A stretch of DNA of 64,000 nt from Paratinospora sagittata (taxonomy: Eukaryota; Streptophyta; Magnoliopsida; Ranunculales; Menispermaceae): contig CM069606.1 in assembly GCA_035771175.1 (NCBI GenBank), positions 29,097,816 through 29,161,815 of the forward strand, written 5' to 3'. Under the pieces are notes generated by a model. It was not told the origin of the DNA and searched no databases. It saw only the letters and a program-made list of their open reading frames with translations. This document shows, piece after piece, positions 46,515 through 58,943 of the stretch. The first letter of the stretch is position 1; each line of letters begins with the position of its first letter. The position numbers and the translations under genes are program-made.

Positions 46515-48127
46515 TGTTGGCCCAGATATGTCCACAAGGGGGGTGAATTGGACACTTAGCAGATTTTAACCTTTCTTTAAAATGTGAGGAATAATGAAAG
46601 TAGATTAAACAAAGTATAGCAAATAGATAAACTAAATGTAAAAGAGACAATGCAATCAGGATTTATAGTGGTTCGACCTCGCCTACATCCACTACCTAAC
46701 CTCCTCAGTTACGATTTGTTTAAACTCCACTATGGACCTTCTTACAGGTGAAGATCAAACCGATACACTTTCTCAACTTACAGGTATGAGAACTACAGTT
46801 TCTCAGCTTACGGGTGTGAGAAGACGGTTTCTCAACTTACGGGTGTGAGAGGATCGTTTCTCAACTTTTGGGTGTGAGATGATCGTTTCTCAACTTCCGG
46901 GTGTTAGAGGACCGTCACAACTTTGAGCAACACTTGCTCTTCTCCAGTGACTAACCAGCCACTTCAAACTAAATACAAGAAAAGATATGATTCCTTTTAC
47001 TTAGAATCAAAGTGATACTTACAAAGCTTTGGATTGAACCTGCGATTACCACAGATTCAGCAAAATATGTATGAAGTTTGGCTGAAAAACAGGTTCAAAG
47101 AGGTTTTTTCTTCGTCAATGGTTTTTGAGATTGATGAAGATGAAGATCAATCAATCCAGAAGACTTGACGTTTTTCTTTCAAAATGATTTCAAGTTCAAG
47201 CATGATTGAAAGACGACTAACTTTCAAAAAGATATTTGCACAAATGAAAATTGTTAATACGTTTTTGAATGAATATCAGTTTTCGTATTGATTCGTAGTT
47301 TTTTTGCACTAAGGCACCACATATATATATATAAATAACAAAGGCGCAATGAACTTGATGAATTTAATTTGCTCTAGGTTATTCCAAATGCAACGACTAC
47401 ATTCTTTCCCGGAATGGATCGATTAAACTCTATGCATATTACGACGATAACACTGAATCATCTGATCATTCAGGAAAAAGGAATGTTCTAACAAAGTCTT
47501 AGAACGTTCAAAAAGTTTTGAAAATTTTTTGTATGGTTTTGAAAATACTAATAGAAATAGTGTCAGTGTCAGAATAGTAGCATTGTTGAATTAGCCTCCT
47601 GACGCTTAATACCAACTTTGTCGTTTTGTTCTTTGAGGGCGCTCATTAAGCATAAGCGTCCTGCTGAACAGTGAAGTGAGGGCGTTACTAAATCGTAAGT
47701 GTCCTGACTTACTTTGACGATTAAACGACTCAAATCATGAGGGTGCTACTTCGACAGTTAGTGTCCTGCTTTGTTTTGAAAACACATATAAGCACAAAGG
47801 CACTACTCACAGGGGCGCTACTCACAAGTAAGTGTCTTGAAATTTGAAAACAATTTTAAAACAATATTAAGTGTGCTGAAGGACAGTAAGCATCCTAAAA
47901 GTTATTAAGTTGATTCTAAGGATGAGGGTGCTCCTATACAAGTAGCGTCCTGATAGTTTATTCAACTTATAACTATTAGTGTCTTTAAAGATAGAAATCA
48001 ATTACAAGTTAAGAGAACTTTCAGTAAGTTGAAACTAAGTCAGCGTCCTGACACTTTGAAATGTTGACTAAAGGGAGGTCGCTACTTACAAGTAAGCGTC
48101 CTAATGAATCAGTTCAAATCAACCTTA
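46515..48127 (-). repeat. 3' LTR of element H, left piece (rest at 62381-62817)
   Basis: The plus strand reads tgttggcccagatatgtcc at 46515, the reverse of the LTR end. R/U5 hairpins lie at about 46725-46925 (including ttctcaacttacgggtgtga units) and U3 hairpins from about 47635 to 48110. The LTR resumes after G at 62381 (agtgtcctaataatttatca) and ends at 62817 with gttcaata, where the terminal CA is mutated. The total is about 2.05 kb. Confidence 0.85.
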
Positions 48128-49413
48128 TGTCACACCCCGCCTGGACGTGCCTAAACCGGCGGGACACTCACTGATGGGGCGCGAATGCATTAAAACAATA
48201 ACCGAGTGCGCGGAAACACGATTAAGTACAAATCTAATTTCATTAATTTTAGAATATATTTGTACACGAAATAGTTAAGGGAACATCCTCCCAAAATCCC
48301 TAATGAATAATACAAAGGGTACAAAATGTGAGCCCAAAAACCTGCACCCAGTTCACCTTAATCTCTTGTAAAAAATTGGATAACAACGGGGTGAACTACA
48401 AGCTCAGTGGGTAAAATAGTTCGTCAATATAACAATTAATAAAACAAACTTCATAATCAAATATCATAAATACACATCAGAGCATCATAATCAATCCAAC
48501 ATGTATGTATGCACGACACCGTCTCATATTGGTTCCATGATAGTACGTCACCTGAGTTCATGTACAAATATCACCCCCCAGGAGTAGCCGGGTTCTCATT
48601 GTACGTCCCTCTCCAGAGAAATATAATGAATAATGAGCACTGCTTCTAACTATTCTATGAATCATAAACCACATACGTCCCTAGGTAGTGCTTATGTATG
48701 ATGCCAATGCATGAGCATGTCCAGTCTTTACTTAACATTAGACAGGATTTGGCAACGTCTGTTGATCCTTATCAGGGTCGGTATCACAACGTGCAAGGTT
48801 TGGACATTCAGTATTAGTTGTACAAGCTGATAGCTTTCAAATAAGACCAACCAGATATGTCTCCAGTTTGAGAGGTAAGACACGAGGTCTACTTAAATAC
48901 CAATCGTCTAGAGCAGCACGCTGCCTCCCGTTCACTATTTAAAGTTACTTAGGACAAAACTAAGTCTGGCTGAGCCAGATTGACCACTAATCCAGCATAG
49001 TAACAGTGTAATACATGAACTCCAAATATACATGCATAAGTATGACAAGTATAAACATTATACGCAATAATGCAGTGTAAATGAATAGTAGACATAATGA
49101 TAAATGAATGTAAACTTTAATAAAAGTTATAAGACACGCAAGCCTATGTTTTGTTCCCCACCTTCAGATAAAAACTCCTCTTTCGAACTGGTGCCTTCCC
49201 CAGAGCAGAACCATGTTGCACCGTGGAGAGAGTCTCAAAAGAGAAGACAAAAGCTCAGGATGAGTGAGAGAGAGAAGAAAAATCACAAGGAGAAGTGATT
49301 TTGGTGTGAGAAATGAGGAGGGGGGGAGGGGGGTTCCTTAAATAGAAAAAAAAGGTGCCCGAAGTTCAAATTTTTATTTTTATTTTTTTTTTGTGCAAAC
49401 CTAGGGTATTACA
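48128..49413 (-). repeat. 3' LTR of chromovirus G
   Basis: 1286 bp. On the minus strand it runs from tgtaataccctaggtttgc (49413) to ggcggggtgtgaca (48128). It is 119 bp shorter than the 5' LTR because it has one copy each of a 20-bp and an about 70-bp repeat that are multiplied there. The 64-aa frame at 49104 is noncoding LTR sequence. Confidence 0.92.
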
Positions 49414-50084
49414 ATCTACCCCCCCCCCTTAAAAGGATTTCGCCTTCGAAATCAGTCCAAGTAGTCATGATTGCTATCACCGTGAGATTCATCGTCGTCG
49501 TCATCGTTTGCTAGCTCAAAGTAATGCCTATAAGGTCCCTGAATAGCACTGTAGTCGGTGGAATCCTCAACATCATGAAACCATGAGGAGAAAATGGAGT
49601 TGGATTCGTCCTCAGAAGGTTCTGACCTTTGCCTAACAGATGGTGGTGTAAGGCTCTGCTGGTTGCATCATTTAAGGGGAGGTAGGTTGAGAAGTGGGAT
49701 GCTTTTTCGTGTTGTTGCTCGAATCCGGCCGCCTGGCAATTTTGGTAGAAGATCCTGCCAAGATGAGGACACGGGATTGTTCCGGGCAAAATTGTTAAGA
49801 AAAAGCCATGCACGCTCTGGCGATAAGGATTGCTATCTATGGGGCGATGGCGGTGGTGATACAAAGTAGTTGTGACTTGACTCAGATCTTAAAGGAGTTG
49901 CCACAGGTTGCCAAAGAGGTCATTGCGTGTGAGCATCACTACATCCATCGGTATTAATTTCAGACATCTGCATAGTTATTTAAGTGAAACAATATATTAA
50001 GATATTTGTAAACAAACTTCCAACATTTTATTAATAAGTGAAATAGTACAATGTATCACATCATCAATTATTACTAAAAAATAA
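49414..50084 (-). other. 3' untranslated part of chromovirus G with PPT
   Basis: Immediately inside the 3' LTR the minus strand reads aagggggggggtagat (49414-49429), the polypurine tract. The rest, to the pol stop at about 50085, shows no supported gene. Overlapping frames at 49511-49869 on both strands look like chance in a GC-richer stretch. Confidence 0.6.
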
Positions 50085-51427
50085 TTCAGGGTATTTTTGT
50101 TTAATTGTTGCTTCTAGTTCCCATGTTGCTTCCTCAACTTCGTGGTGATTCCAGAGCACTTTCACAAGTGGTATGCTACGTCGCCTTAGCTCTTGAGTTT
50201 TTCTATCCAAAATTTGTATCGCTCTTTCCTGATACTTGTTTCCTTCTTCAACCCTAACGTCGACTATGGGGATGATATGCGAAGGATCAAGACGATACTT
50301 TCAAAGCATGGATACGTGAAAAACGTCATGAACCTTAGACATGGACGATGGACGGGATAGACGATAGGCTAGTTTGCCAATACGTTCAATGATCTGAAAT
50401 GGATCGATACACAGTGAGGAGAGATTTCCTTTGATCCCAAAGTGTTTGACACCTCTTGTAGCCTAAACTTTTAGAAAAACCAAGTCCCCCTTATCAAATT
50501 CTAGAGGCATTCTTTGCTTGTCAGCATAGCTCTTCTGTCGACTTTGTACAACACGAAGTCTCTCCGTTACTAGTGTGATATTCTCAAAAGTCTCTTGAAA
50601 TAGTTCAGGCCCCAATTGCTGTCTATCTGCCATATCTAACCACCATACCGAATATCTGCAAGGACGACCATAGAGAGCCTCATACGGTGCTATGCTGATA
50701 CTAGTTTGGTAGTTGTTGTTGTATGTAAACTCAGCCAAATGTAAGTGTTTTGCCCATCCGTCATGAAAGTACAAAATGCAGCACCCTAACATATCCTCCA
50801 AAATCTGGATCAGACACTCTAACTGCCCATCAATTTGAGGGTGAAAGGTTGTGCTCATGGTGATCTTGAAGCCCATTCTACTCTGGAAGCTTTGCCAAAA
50901 CTTTGATGTGAATCGAGAGTCTCAATCAGAGACGATCGTAAGTGGTATGCCATGGACGCGCACAATCTCTCTTTCATACAGTTCGGCAAGCTTGGTGGGG
51001 TTATCCGCCAACAGACTTTATAAGTCTGTCAATGATAACCCATATAGCATATTGCCCTTTATTATTTCGAGGCAAGGCCGTAACAAAATCCATTACGATG
51101 TTCTCCCACTTCCATTTTCCAATAGGTAAAGGCGGGAGAAGTCTAAAGGGAAGTCAACGTTTTGCCTTAACTTGCTGGCAAACGAGACATCGAACAACGA
51201 AGTTTGCAATCGCATTCTTCATTCTAGAAAACCAGAATTTTTGCGTGACATCCTTGTACATCTTGTCACCCCCAGGATGCATAGCGAACCTCGAACAGTG
51301 CATCTCAGTGAGCACTTCTTTCCGAACCACAAGATCGTTCGATAGACAGAGACGTTTTTTTATAAAAAACGGATCCGTCTTCAAAGACCAACCAGTGAGG
51401 AAGGTCCTGTCTGCTGAGTAGAAGTTC
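50085..51427 (-). pseudogene. pol: Integrase with chromodomain of chromovirus G
   Basis: The N-terminal zinc region (51384-51154) shows HPGGDKMYKDVTQKFWF and CLVCQQVKAKR. The core 51150-50880 has stops and frameshifts (KWENIVMDF, IDRL). 50876-50463 continues with TTFHPQIDGQLECLIQILED, holding the catalytic Glu (the family usually has HPQTDGQSE), and ALYGRPCRYSVWW. After a stop, VHDVFHVSML leads to a chromodomain at about 50240-50085: ILDRKTQELRRRSIPLVKVL then WNHHEVEEATWELE. This type of chromodomain is known to steer integration to heterochromatin. Several stops make the enzyme nonfunctional. Confidence 0.9.
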
Positions 51428-52138
51428 TCATTTCTCTATTAACATAGGGTCGTTGGCTTGAGCTGTTGAAATCTTTCTAACCAGCTCAGAGTTGGCTGAT
51501 AATTGAGAGAGTCGTGATCTTGCTACCTCCTCGGTCAGTTGTAGGTTCAAATTCTCCATCTCTGTGGACAACTTCCCCACCTCAAAGTTAAGAGTGCAAG
51601 CAACATAAGATTTTCTACTTAGGGCATCAGCCACAACATTGGCCTTACCGGGATGGTACTGGAGTTGAAAGTCATAATCTTTCATGAACTCCAACTATTG
51701 TCTTTGGCGGAAGTATAGGTCTCTCTGAGTGTAGATGTACTTAAGATTCTTGTGATCCAAGAAGACCTCAAACCGTTTACCATATAGGTAATGACGCCAT
51801 AACTTCAGTGCGAATACTACAACTGCAAGTTCCAAGTCATGGGTTGGGTAATTACCCTCATGAATCTTCAGTTGCCTCGAAGCATATGCAACAACTTGGC
51901 TTTCTTGCATTAGTAATGCACCTAAGCTTTGGAGAGAGGCGTCGGTGTACAATAAAAATCCAACTCCATTTCGTGGAGTGATTAGTACAGGTGCTATCGT
52001 GAGGCACTTCTTCAATTCCTGAAATGACGTTTTACAGGCAGGATTCCAGATGAATCGCGCATCCTTCCGAGTGAGCTCGTTCATAGGTTTAGAAATCTTT
52101 AAGAAATCCTTGATGAAGTGTCTGTAATGGCCAGCCAA
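51428..52138 (-). pseudogene. pol: RNase H of chromovirus G
   Basis: Two open pieces in one frame, 52138-51695 and 51694-51428. They contain [11 protein letters not shown] (tether), [33 protein letters not shown] (catalytic Asp in TDAS), [20 protein letters not shown] (catalytic Glu) and DHKNLKYI (third Asp). The end has YHPGKANVVADALSRKS, the usual RNase H end. A single CAA to TAA-type stop at 51695 separates the pieces. Confidence 0.9.
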
Positions 52139-52174
52139 ATCAAGAAAACTCCTAATCTGAGTAACAGTGATAGG

Positions 52175-53072
52175 CTATTTCCAGTTTAAAACCGCTTCAA
52201 CCTTAGAAGGATTCACCTCAATGCCATTGCCTGAAACCACATGGCTCAGGAATTGAACTCGCTTTGGCCAAAATTCGCACTTACTCAACTTTGCATACAA
52301 CTGGTGGCTTCTCAAGGTCTGGAGAACAATCCAAAGATGTATCTTATGGTCTTCCTTGGTTGAGGAATATATCAAGATATCATCCACAAAGACCACCACG
52401 AATCGGTCTAAATATAACTTGAAGATGCGGTTCATCAAATCCATGAACGCAGCAGGTGTATTTGTTAGACCGAACAACATGACCAAGAACTCGTAATGAC
52501 CGTACCGAGTTCTGAATGCCATCTTGGTAATGTCCGACTCTTTGATACAGAGTTGATGATAACCGGATCGTAAATCAATCTTAGAGAAGTGCTTGGCATC
52601 TCTAAGTTTGTCAAACAAGTTATCGATCTTGGCCAACGGGTATATGTTCTTAATGGTGACGTTATCAACTTGCGAGAATCGATGCAAAGTTGTAACGAAT
52701 CATCCATTTTACCAACAAATAGAACTGGAGCGCCCCAGGGTGATGAACTTTTCCTGATGAAGCCATTAGCTCGACATTAGACATTCTTTATGGTGGAATT
52801 GAGATGGGCCCTATCGTAGGTATGAGGTTGATCTCAAAATCGAATTCCCTAACTAGAGGCAGACCAGGAAGGTCATTCAGAAAAATTGTTGGAAATTCAG
52901 ATATTACAGGGACATTGTGTACTTTGAGAGGGTACAGTGTTGGTGATTCATTGTCATCACAAAGGGATAGAGCTCGAAGTTGTGCCTTGAGAAGTGCAAC
53001 AATCGAGTTGTGTATCCACTTCCTCGTTCATTGAATCTTGAAAAACTCCCCCGTGGGCAAGGTTAATTGAAC
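52175..53072 (-). pseudogene. pol: Reverse transcriptase of chromovirus G
   Basis: The upstream part (53072-52690) shows FEINLIPTIGPISIPP and [13 protein letters not shown] remnants in shifting frames. 52687-52175 is open: [55 protein letters not shown] (usual: VMPFGLTNAPA), and [18 protein letters not shown] with catalytic [23 protein letters not shown] closes the palm. This is gypsy/chromovirus-type RT. Confidence 0.92.
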
Positions 53073-53449
53073 TTACTTCTTCATACAATCGATCCTTGCA
53101 TTTAGTGGTGCGAGCCAATCCATGCTGAGGATGATGTCAAAGTCTTCAATGTCCATCACAAAGAGATCTGCATATACTATTTGTTCTGACATTCGAAGCT
53201 CACAACGAGAACATTGCAAATTCACGTCAGTACCAGATCCTAATGGTGATGTGACATGGATTGTGATGTCTATGGGTTCAAGATGCAACCCTAAATGTCT
53301 TACTAATGCAGAAGATATAAAGGAATGCGTAGCACCCGAATCGAAAAAGACATGCACCATTGTATTGAATAAGGAAAATGTACCTTCGACTACATTGTTG
53401 TCTGGGGGAGGTTGTTGAGCGATAGCAAACGCTCTACCCTGGTTCCGTT
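53073..53449 (-). pseudogene. pol: Aspartic protease of chromovirus G
   Basis: The frame 53741-53073 runs from the gag zinc knuckle into the protease. HVFFDSGATHSFISSALVR holds the catalytic DSG. DIEDFDIILSMDWLAPLNAR is the conserved chromovirus flap and C-terminal motif (usual DVILGMDWL). The stop at 53073 lies after DCMKK. Confidence 0.9.
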
Positions 53450-54694
53450 GCCCCTGGTTCTGCTGGTTCTGTCTGGGTTGGGCATTAGCAACAGGTGGGG
53501 CTTGTTGGACTAGAACATCGGGAACAGGTTGCTGAAGTTGGGGGCAGGCATTTCTTACATGGCCCTGCTGGCCGCAGTTGAAAAACGTCAACCTCTGCTG
53601 CTGATGATTCTGTTGGCCATGCTGATTGTGGTGCCGACCACCACCCCTGCCATTGCCATTTCGACGGCCACTCCTGCCATTTCGGCCTCCTCGGCCATGA
53701 TTGTGAAAACCCTGATGGCCAAGGTTAAACGGTTCGGCCACAAGTGTCGTGGCCTCATTCTTTTGAACAGGGGCTGGGAGGGCTAGGTTTTGATTATAGT
53801 AGGGCTTCTTCTTGTTGCCCTACTGTGAGCCCTGTTGGGAAAATGTTGCAGGCCATTTTTCCCTATTCATTCTCTGTTTCTGCACAATCTTTTCCTGCTC
53901 AAAGCTCATGGCCTTGTCAATGACCTCCTTGTAAATCTTGAGATCCAAGATCGACAAGGCTTGTCGAATATCAAGACAAAGGCCATTATAGAATTTCTCA
54001 GTCTTATCTTGCTCCGTTGAGATGGTGGAGAGAAAGTAGACGGATAATTCTTTAAACCTGACAGCATACTCCCTGACTGTCATGCCGCCTTGGTATAGCG
54101 CTTTTGCCTCTTCACAGCGCCAGGGATGTACTCATCGATAAACAATGACTCGAACTGATGCCAAGTCATGTCTGTGGTGTTGACCCTTCGATCCTCCTTC
54201 ACAGTTATCCACCATGTATTTGCTTCACTAATAAGTTGGTAGGACACAAGTGGAATCTTTTGAGCCTCATCGACTCCCATAGCATCGAGAGCCTTCTTCG
54301 ACTCATCCAGCCATTTCTGCGCCTCATTCGCATCAATGTTGCCAGCAAAAGTAAAGGGTTGTAGCCTCTTATACTTCGTAATCTGGTCGGTTTGAGTCTC
54401 CGACCCAGATCTAACAGATGCCTGAGTAGTGACAACCTGATTGGATGCGGTCTCACGAACGACCATCTGAACAGTTACTTTCATCGCCTCGATAAATCTG
54501 GTGAAAAAGACTTCCATACTCGAAGGCATGGAAAAGGATGTGGGCCGGGGTGGCACTACCTGCTAAGACGTAGTGGCAGTGTCGGGTGTAGCCTACACGG
54601 TCGTCGGAGGTGGCAGATCCTGGTTCTGAATCTCAGGAGGTGCCTTCTCTACTAGACGGACAGTGCGTGGCCTTCCTCTCTTTCTGGTTTGCAT
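53450..54694 (-). pseudogene. gag: gag of chromovirus G
   Basis: The likely start is the ATG at 54694 (MQTRKRGRPRTVRLVEKAPP), with two early TAG stops before a 158-aa open piece at 54556-54080. The retrotransposon gag core is visible: FTFAGNIDANEAQKWLDE, SEANTWWITVKEDR and WHQFESLFIDEYIPG, followed by MTVREYAVRFKELSVYF in 54083-53820. A Gly/His/Arg/Gln-rich stretch leads to the zinc knuckle FFNCGQQGHVRNACPQ, whose first Cys is replaced by Phe. Frame changes occur near 54080 and 53800. Confidence 0.88.
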
Positions 54695-55113
54695 TTTCTC
54701 ACTGGCAAGAAGAAAATAAAACCATAATTTAGGAACTGTAGCCAAGTATATTGTTATGATATTCTCAGCAACAAGTTCGAGAGTACTGTAATATAAAAAC
54801 CACCTATTTTTCTAAGCATAGTATAAGGTTTTTGTTGAGGAATCAAAAAATCTTATGTGCCTCGTATGTTTTGCCATGGTGTAAGACAAGGTTAGAATGT
54901 TTATATAATAAGTATAAAACTTTGCAAGTATTTCAAATGTTTTGGTTCTAGTTTTTGTGAACATACATATATATTTCATTGAAAATCCATGAGTCATAAA
55001 AATTCTAAGATTTTCCTCGGTAAATATCCTGATCTAACGTTTTATCGCAATCTTATGTATTCAAACTCTTTCGCTTGGTCTTTTCGACTATTATCCAAAT
55101 TCGTGTGTCCCAT
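54695..55113. other. Leader of chromovirus G next to gag
   Basis: AT-rich noncoding sequence, continuing at 58588-58943 on the other side of inserted LTR M. No motif beyond A/T runs is seen. Confidence 0.35.
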
Positions 55114-55538
55114 TGTGACGCCCCGAAAATTATTTCATCTAGCCCATAACCCAATTGCATTTTGCCCAAACTCAATGTGTTGCCTTGATATGTTTGGTGT
55201 TTGTTTGATGGTTGTTTAATGTTTGTATAGTTGATGCTTGATAATGTATATAAATATGCGTATCATAAATTGTATATGGGTCATGTTAAATTAAAGTATA
55301 ATACATATGTTATTATTTATGCATGGGCCCATTAAACCATGAATTGATATGGGTTAGGATTGATTGAATAAAAGGATAAATGAGAATGAAAATTTGGTGT
55401 ATTAAATGGATTGAACATTTAATATACATGGAAGCATGAGATTGGTTAAAATACATGTGGTTGGTATGGGTAGTATGAGACCAACACATGTGAAGGTTGG
55501 TGCATGAAAGTGGACAAGTGTCCCATGCCCACTTCTAG

Positions 55539-55700
55539 AATCCAAGAATGTGCTAGAAAATGAGGTGAGTGGAGGAGAGAATCCAAGAATGTGCTAGAAA
55601 ATGAGGTGAGTGGAGGAGAGAATCCAAGAATGTGCTAGAAAGTGAGGTGAGTGGAGGAGGGAATCAAGGAAGTGCTAGAAAGAGGTGAGTGGAGAGAAAG
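55539..55700 (+). repeat. 41-bp tandem repeat in LTR M
   Basis: Copies start at 55539, 55580, 55621 and 55662. The unit begins aatccaagaatgtgctagaa and ends gaggtgagtggaggaga. The last copy is diverged and a purine-rich gagaaagaaa stretch follows (to about 55770). Confidence 0.9.
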
Positions 55701-55875
55701 GAAAGAAGAAGAGAAAGAAAAGAAGAGAAAGGAAAGAAGAAGAGAAAGAAGGAGAGAGTTGTAGGAGGAAGATCCCTGCGACGTTTTCATCAAAGTGGTA
55801 GATCTTTCGAATCTATGGTCCGATTGAGCTCAAAATTTGTCAGCAAGTTCGTCACTTATGGTTATTCATTCTGGT

Positions 55876-56240
55876 CGGTGGAGATCTTGATCAGAGGTTT
55901 CGTCTAAGAGATCTAACCTCTCAAACAAGGCTGGTCGGAAAGTCTGGATTTCTCGCACCGTTTCGTTCAAACTTAGAGATCTCCTTAATCTACGGTTGGA
56001 TGGATATAAAATTTGGGTATGTCGTTTACAACGGATATTTCTGCATTATGGACGGTGGAGATCTTGATTTAGGGTTTCTTCTGAGAGATCTAATCTCTGA
56101 AACAAAGCTAGTCGGAGATTCTGGATTTCTCGTGGTGTTTCGCTCAATGTAGATCTCATAAATCTACCGTTGGATGGATATCAAATTTGGGTATGTAGTT
56201 TATAGCTGATATGTCTCTATTATACACGGTGAAGATGTTT
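55876..56240 (+). repeat. About 177-bp direct repeat in LTR M
   Basis: Unit starts at 55876 (cggtggagatcttgat), 56053 and, partial, 56227. Shared phrases include 'agtctggatttctcg', 'ttggatggatat' and 'aatttgggtatgt'. A more diverged copy is seen near 55800 and 56330-56420. Confidence 0.8.
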
Positions 56241-58157
56241 ATAAATTAAGTATTTTGTGTGATATAGTCATCTGAGTTTGAGTATTTGCAGCAGGAAAGG
56301 AGAAATTGTCTGATTAGAGACTTATTCATCAAAGATACATATCTTTTCGGTCCACCGTTGGATTGGGCTGATATTTGGACAGAAGGTTTGTTTCTTCACA
56401 TACTTCAATCTGTACGGTTGATTTTGTGATTACATATTTTTGTTTTTATATTGATACATCTGAACAGAATAGTAAATGAAGAATTGGTGGGGTTGCTTGT
56501 ATTAGACCTAAATTTAGAATATGAACTTAGACCTTTCCAAATAGCTTGCATGTCAACTATGTTGACCTAGTTGCCATTGTCAATGAACCCATGATGCAAA
56601 ATCAGTGATATACATGGCTGAACATGGTGACCTAGTGTAAATCGACAATATGGCCTAAGTATGGAAAATTTCATATTTTAGGGCTTTTGATGCTTTTGGC
56701 CTAGAATCATTGAATTGATGCAACTTATGTTTAATTAAGCATGATTAGGGTTGATTATGCTACTGATTTGGTGGTTGTGACCATATCATGGGTTAGGCCT
56801 ACTTGTGATCAAGTGACCCAATTTGGTCATGTTTATGCCTAAAGGAATTGAAAATCAGTATTTTTGATTAATATAATGGTTTATGTATGAGAACTATGCA
56901 TTAGAGGCCTAAGTCATGTGATTTGAGTTGAATGATGGGATTAGATGAGATTTAGGCCTATTGTTTATATGTGGGCTGATTTAGGGTTGATGTGTAATGT
57001 CTATGTGATTGAGCATAGAAATTGATGTATGGTAGGATATTGATGAATGTTTCAGGATCTTGATTTGGGTTGATTCGGTTTGGTGATTGTGTGTGGTTAA
57101 GTACTCTCGCGAGGCTTGGTTGTGAGTAGACTTCATTTATGATTATATATTTTATGTCATCATATCACTTATATATTGTATGTTGAAAGCATGAATGTGT
57201 TCTAATGTTTTGAATGATGCATTGATTTGAGAAAACCTTATGACTTTGGTTGGGCCCATCTATCAGGCTAATAGGGGGACTTAACCTTGTCATAGGAGGG
57301 TTTTAGAAAAGGAAGAGATTGGGGTCAACGGTACGGTGAAATAGACGTGCACTAGTAACCCAAAATAAACATGATTGGGATCAACGGTACGGTGAAATAG
57401 ACGTGCACTAGTAACCCAATGCATGTGGAATGTGGATCCAAATTGATAAGCTTTTACTTGCATCGAACTTATTATAAATGCTTGATATTTATATGTTATG
57501 AGCTTTTAATCATGCTTCACATTGACATGCATACATGATATTTATTGATGAGTATTGATAGCATATTTGAATTCTATTCACTGGGCACCGTTGGCTCACC
57601 CTCATTTTCCTCTTTCAGGTCCTTCTGTCCCGAATAAGGGCAAAGGAGTAGTTATATCTTGAGGGCCTTGCCTGCGAGAGAACCCAAAGCCTCGATGTGA
57701 GTTGAGAGGCATTTTGATTGAATTGTGTTTTAAATTATGAAGTATTATATTTTGGATTATGTAATTATAATACTTACCACATTGTAGTATGGGTGAGTTG
57801 GGACTTGTTGGATAGACCATGTGGGCATATGACGGTTTTTATTTGTACCCACGATTTTGGACTTTATGTGTATGTCAATTTTAATGGACTGTAGGGATTA
57901 TGATTTTATTTATGGATCATTTTTATGAACTATCTCTTGTCTTGGATTTTTAATACGATGGGTAATTTTGTTTAGTACCTTTTGATATTATGTCGTTGTT
58001 TGAGATAAGGCTCGTAGGGTCTCAACCACCTCACGGGAGTTGAGGAGTGGTCGGAGATGCCTACGCCGGGCGTCCCGTCTCGGCATTCCGCACGCCATTC
58101 CCTGAGGGATTGGTGGTCCGGGGTGCAGGGCCGCCACAGTTATATATAAGGCCTTTT

Positions 58158-58582
58158 TGTCACACCCTGGGTTGCACAGCGTGCCCCCTACCCAGGTGCG
58201 GGCGCACCACCGCAGTGGAGAACGCCTAGCCATTATATATCCACAGTATTGTCTTCATTGGGGTCCACAGAACACTGCACGCACCCAACGACCTTTGTCC
58301 TTTCCCTATGCAGAACACTGCACAGTCCAGGGGCCTCCCCCAAGGGTACTCAAGTTGCGAAATCTAACCTTATGAGGAAGAGGTTGCGAGTTCGAACTTG
58401 GGGGAGGCCCCTGGACTGTGCAGTGTTCTGCATAGGGAAAGGACAAAGGTCGTTGGGTGCGTGCAGTGTTCTGTGGACCCAATGAAGACAATACTGTGGA
58501 TATATAATGGCTAGGCGTTCTCCACTGCGGTGGTGCGCCCGCACCTGGGTAGGGGGCACGCTGTGCAACCCAGGGTGTGACA
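58158..58582. repeat. Long inverted repeat (fold-back), 187/186-bp arms
   Basis: The left arm (58158-58344) and right arm (58397-58582) are exact reverse complements apart from one G-run length difference (gggg against ggg near 58260 and 58480). The loop is 52 bp (58345-58396) and contains 'ggttgcgagttcgaac', which resembles a pol III B box but lacks an A box. Outer ends are tgtcacaccctgg and ccagggtgtgaca. The ORFs on both strands here mirror one another and are not genes. Confidence 0.93.
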
Positions 58583-58943
58583 CCCATACCACATGAATTT
58601 GGTAGTAAGGGCGTTAACCGAGTTAAGTTGTATGAACATAGTCTCTAAAAAACATCGGCTGAAGAGGAGTTCACTTATAGTATCGTCTAAGTTTACTCGT
58701 CCCATACCGTGTAAACTTAGTAATAACGATAGTAATACAACTTTTCCCAAATGTTTCTTTTCACACAAGGTCGTGGGTTTTCTTACTTCCACATTTTATT
58801 TAGTCTCCTCCAATTTTGTTGTGTCCCATACCACTCTAAAGTTAGTGATACAAAAGAAAGAATGGTTGTATGTCGGCCCACCAAAGATAGTCTTAAAAAA
58901 AACACTTTCATTCATATATAAAAAAATTTTACAATGCCAGTAA

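Larger units (their letters stand above)
55114..58582 (+). repeat. Solo LTR M (chromovirus type) with inverted-repeat end
   Basis: It begins tgtgacgccccgaaaatt and ends cagggtgtgaca at 58582. A perfect 5-bp duplication cccat flanks it (55109-55113 and 58583-58587). A plausible earlier LTR end lies at 58138 (ggtgcagggccgccaca), but the following gttat does not match the left flank. The last 425 bp form a fold-back. The LTR carries a 41-bp tandem repeat, an about 177-bp repeat and a 55-bp duplication (57318-57419, 'tcaacggtacggtgaaatag'). No protein is encoded. It lies in the leader of chromovirus G. Confidence 0.65.

Noticed and set aside
46216..46535. ORFs of 65-80 aa on both strands in fragment K
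   Set aside because: They result from repeated GGAAYGCRYTCC palindromes read in frame.
49511..49869. Two antiparallel ORFs of about 90-117 aa downstream of chromovirus pol
   Set aside because: Neither shows a known domain. The region is the 3' untranslated part of element G.
57988..58233. GC-rich ORFs at the end of LTR M
   Set aside because: They overlap on opposite strands within LTR/fold-back sequence and have no recognisable domain.
58385..58400. tRNA or SINE B box (ggttgcgagttcgaac)
   Set aside because: No A box at the right distance, no cloverleaf, and it lies in the loop of the long inverted repeat.
58157..58590. Overlapping ORFs of 60-93 aa on both strands
   Set aside because: They mirror each other across the inverted repeat and have no recognisable protein features.
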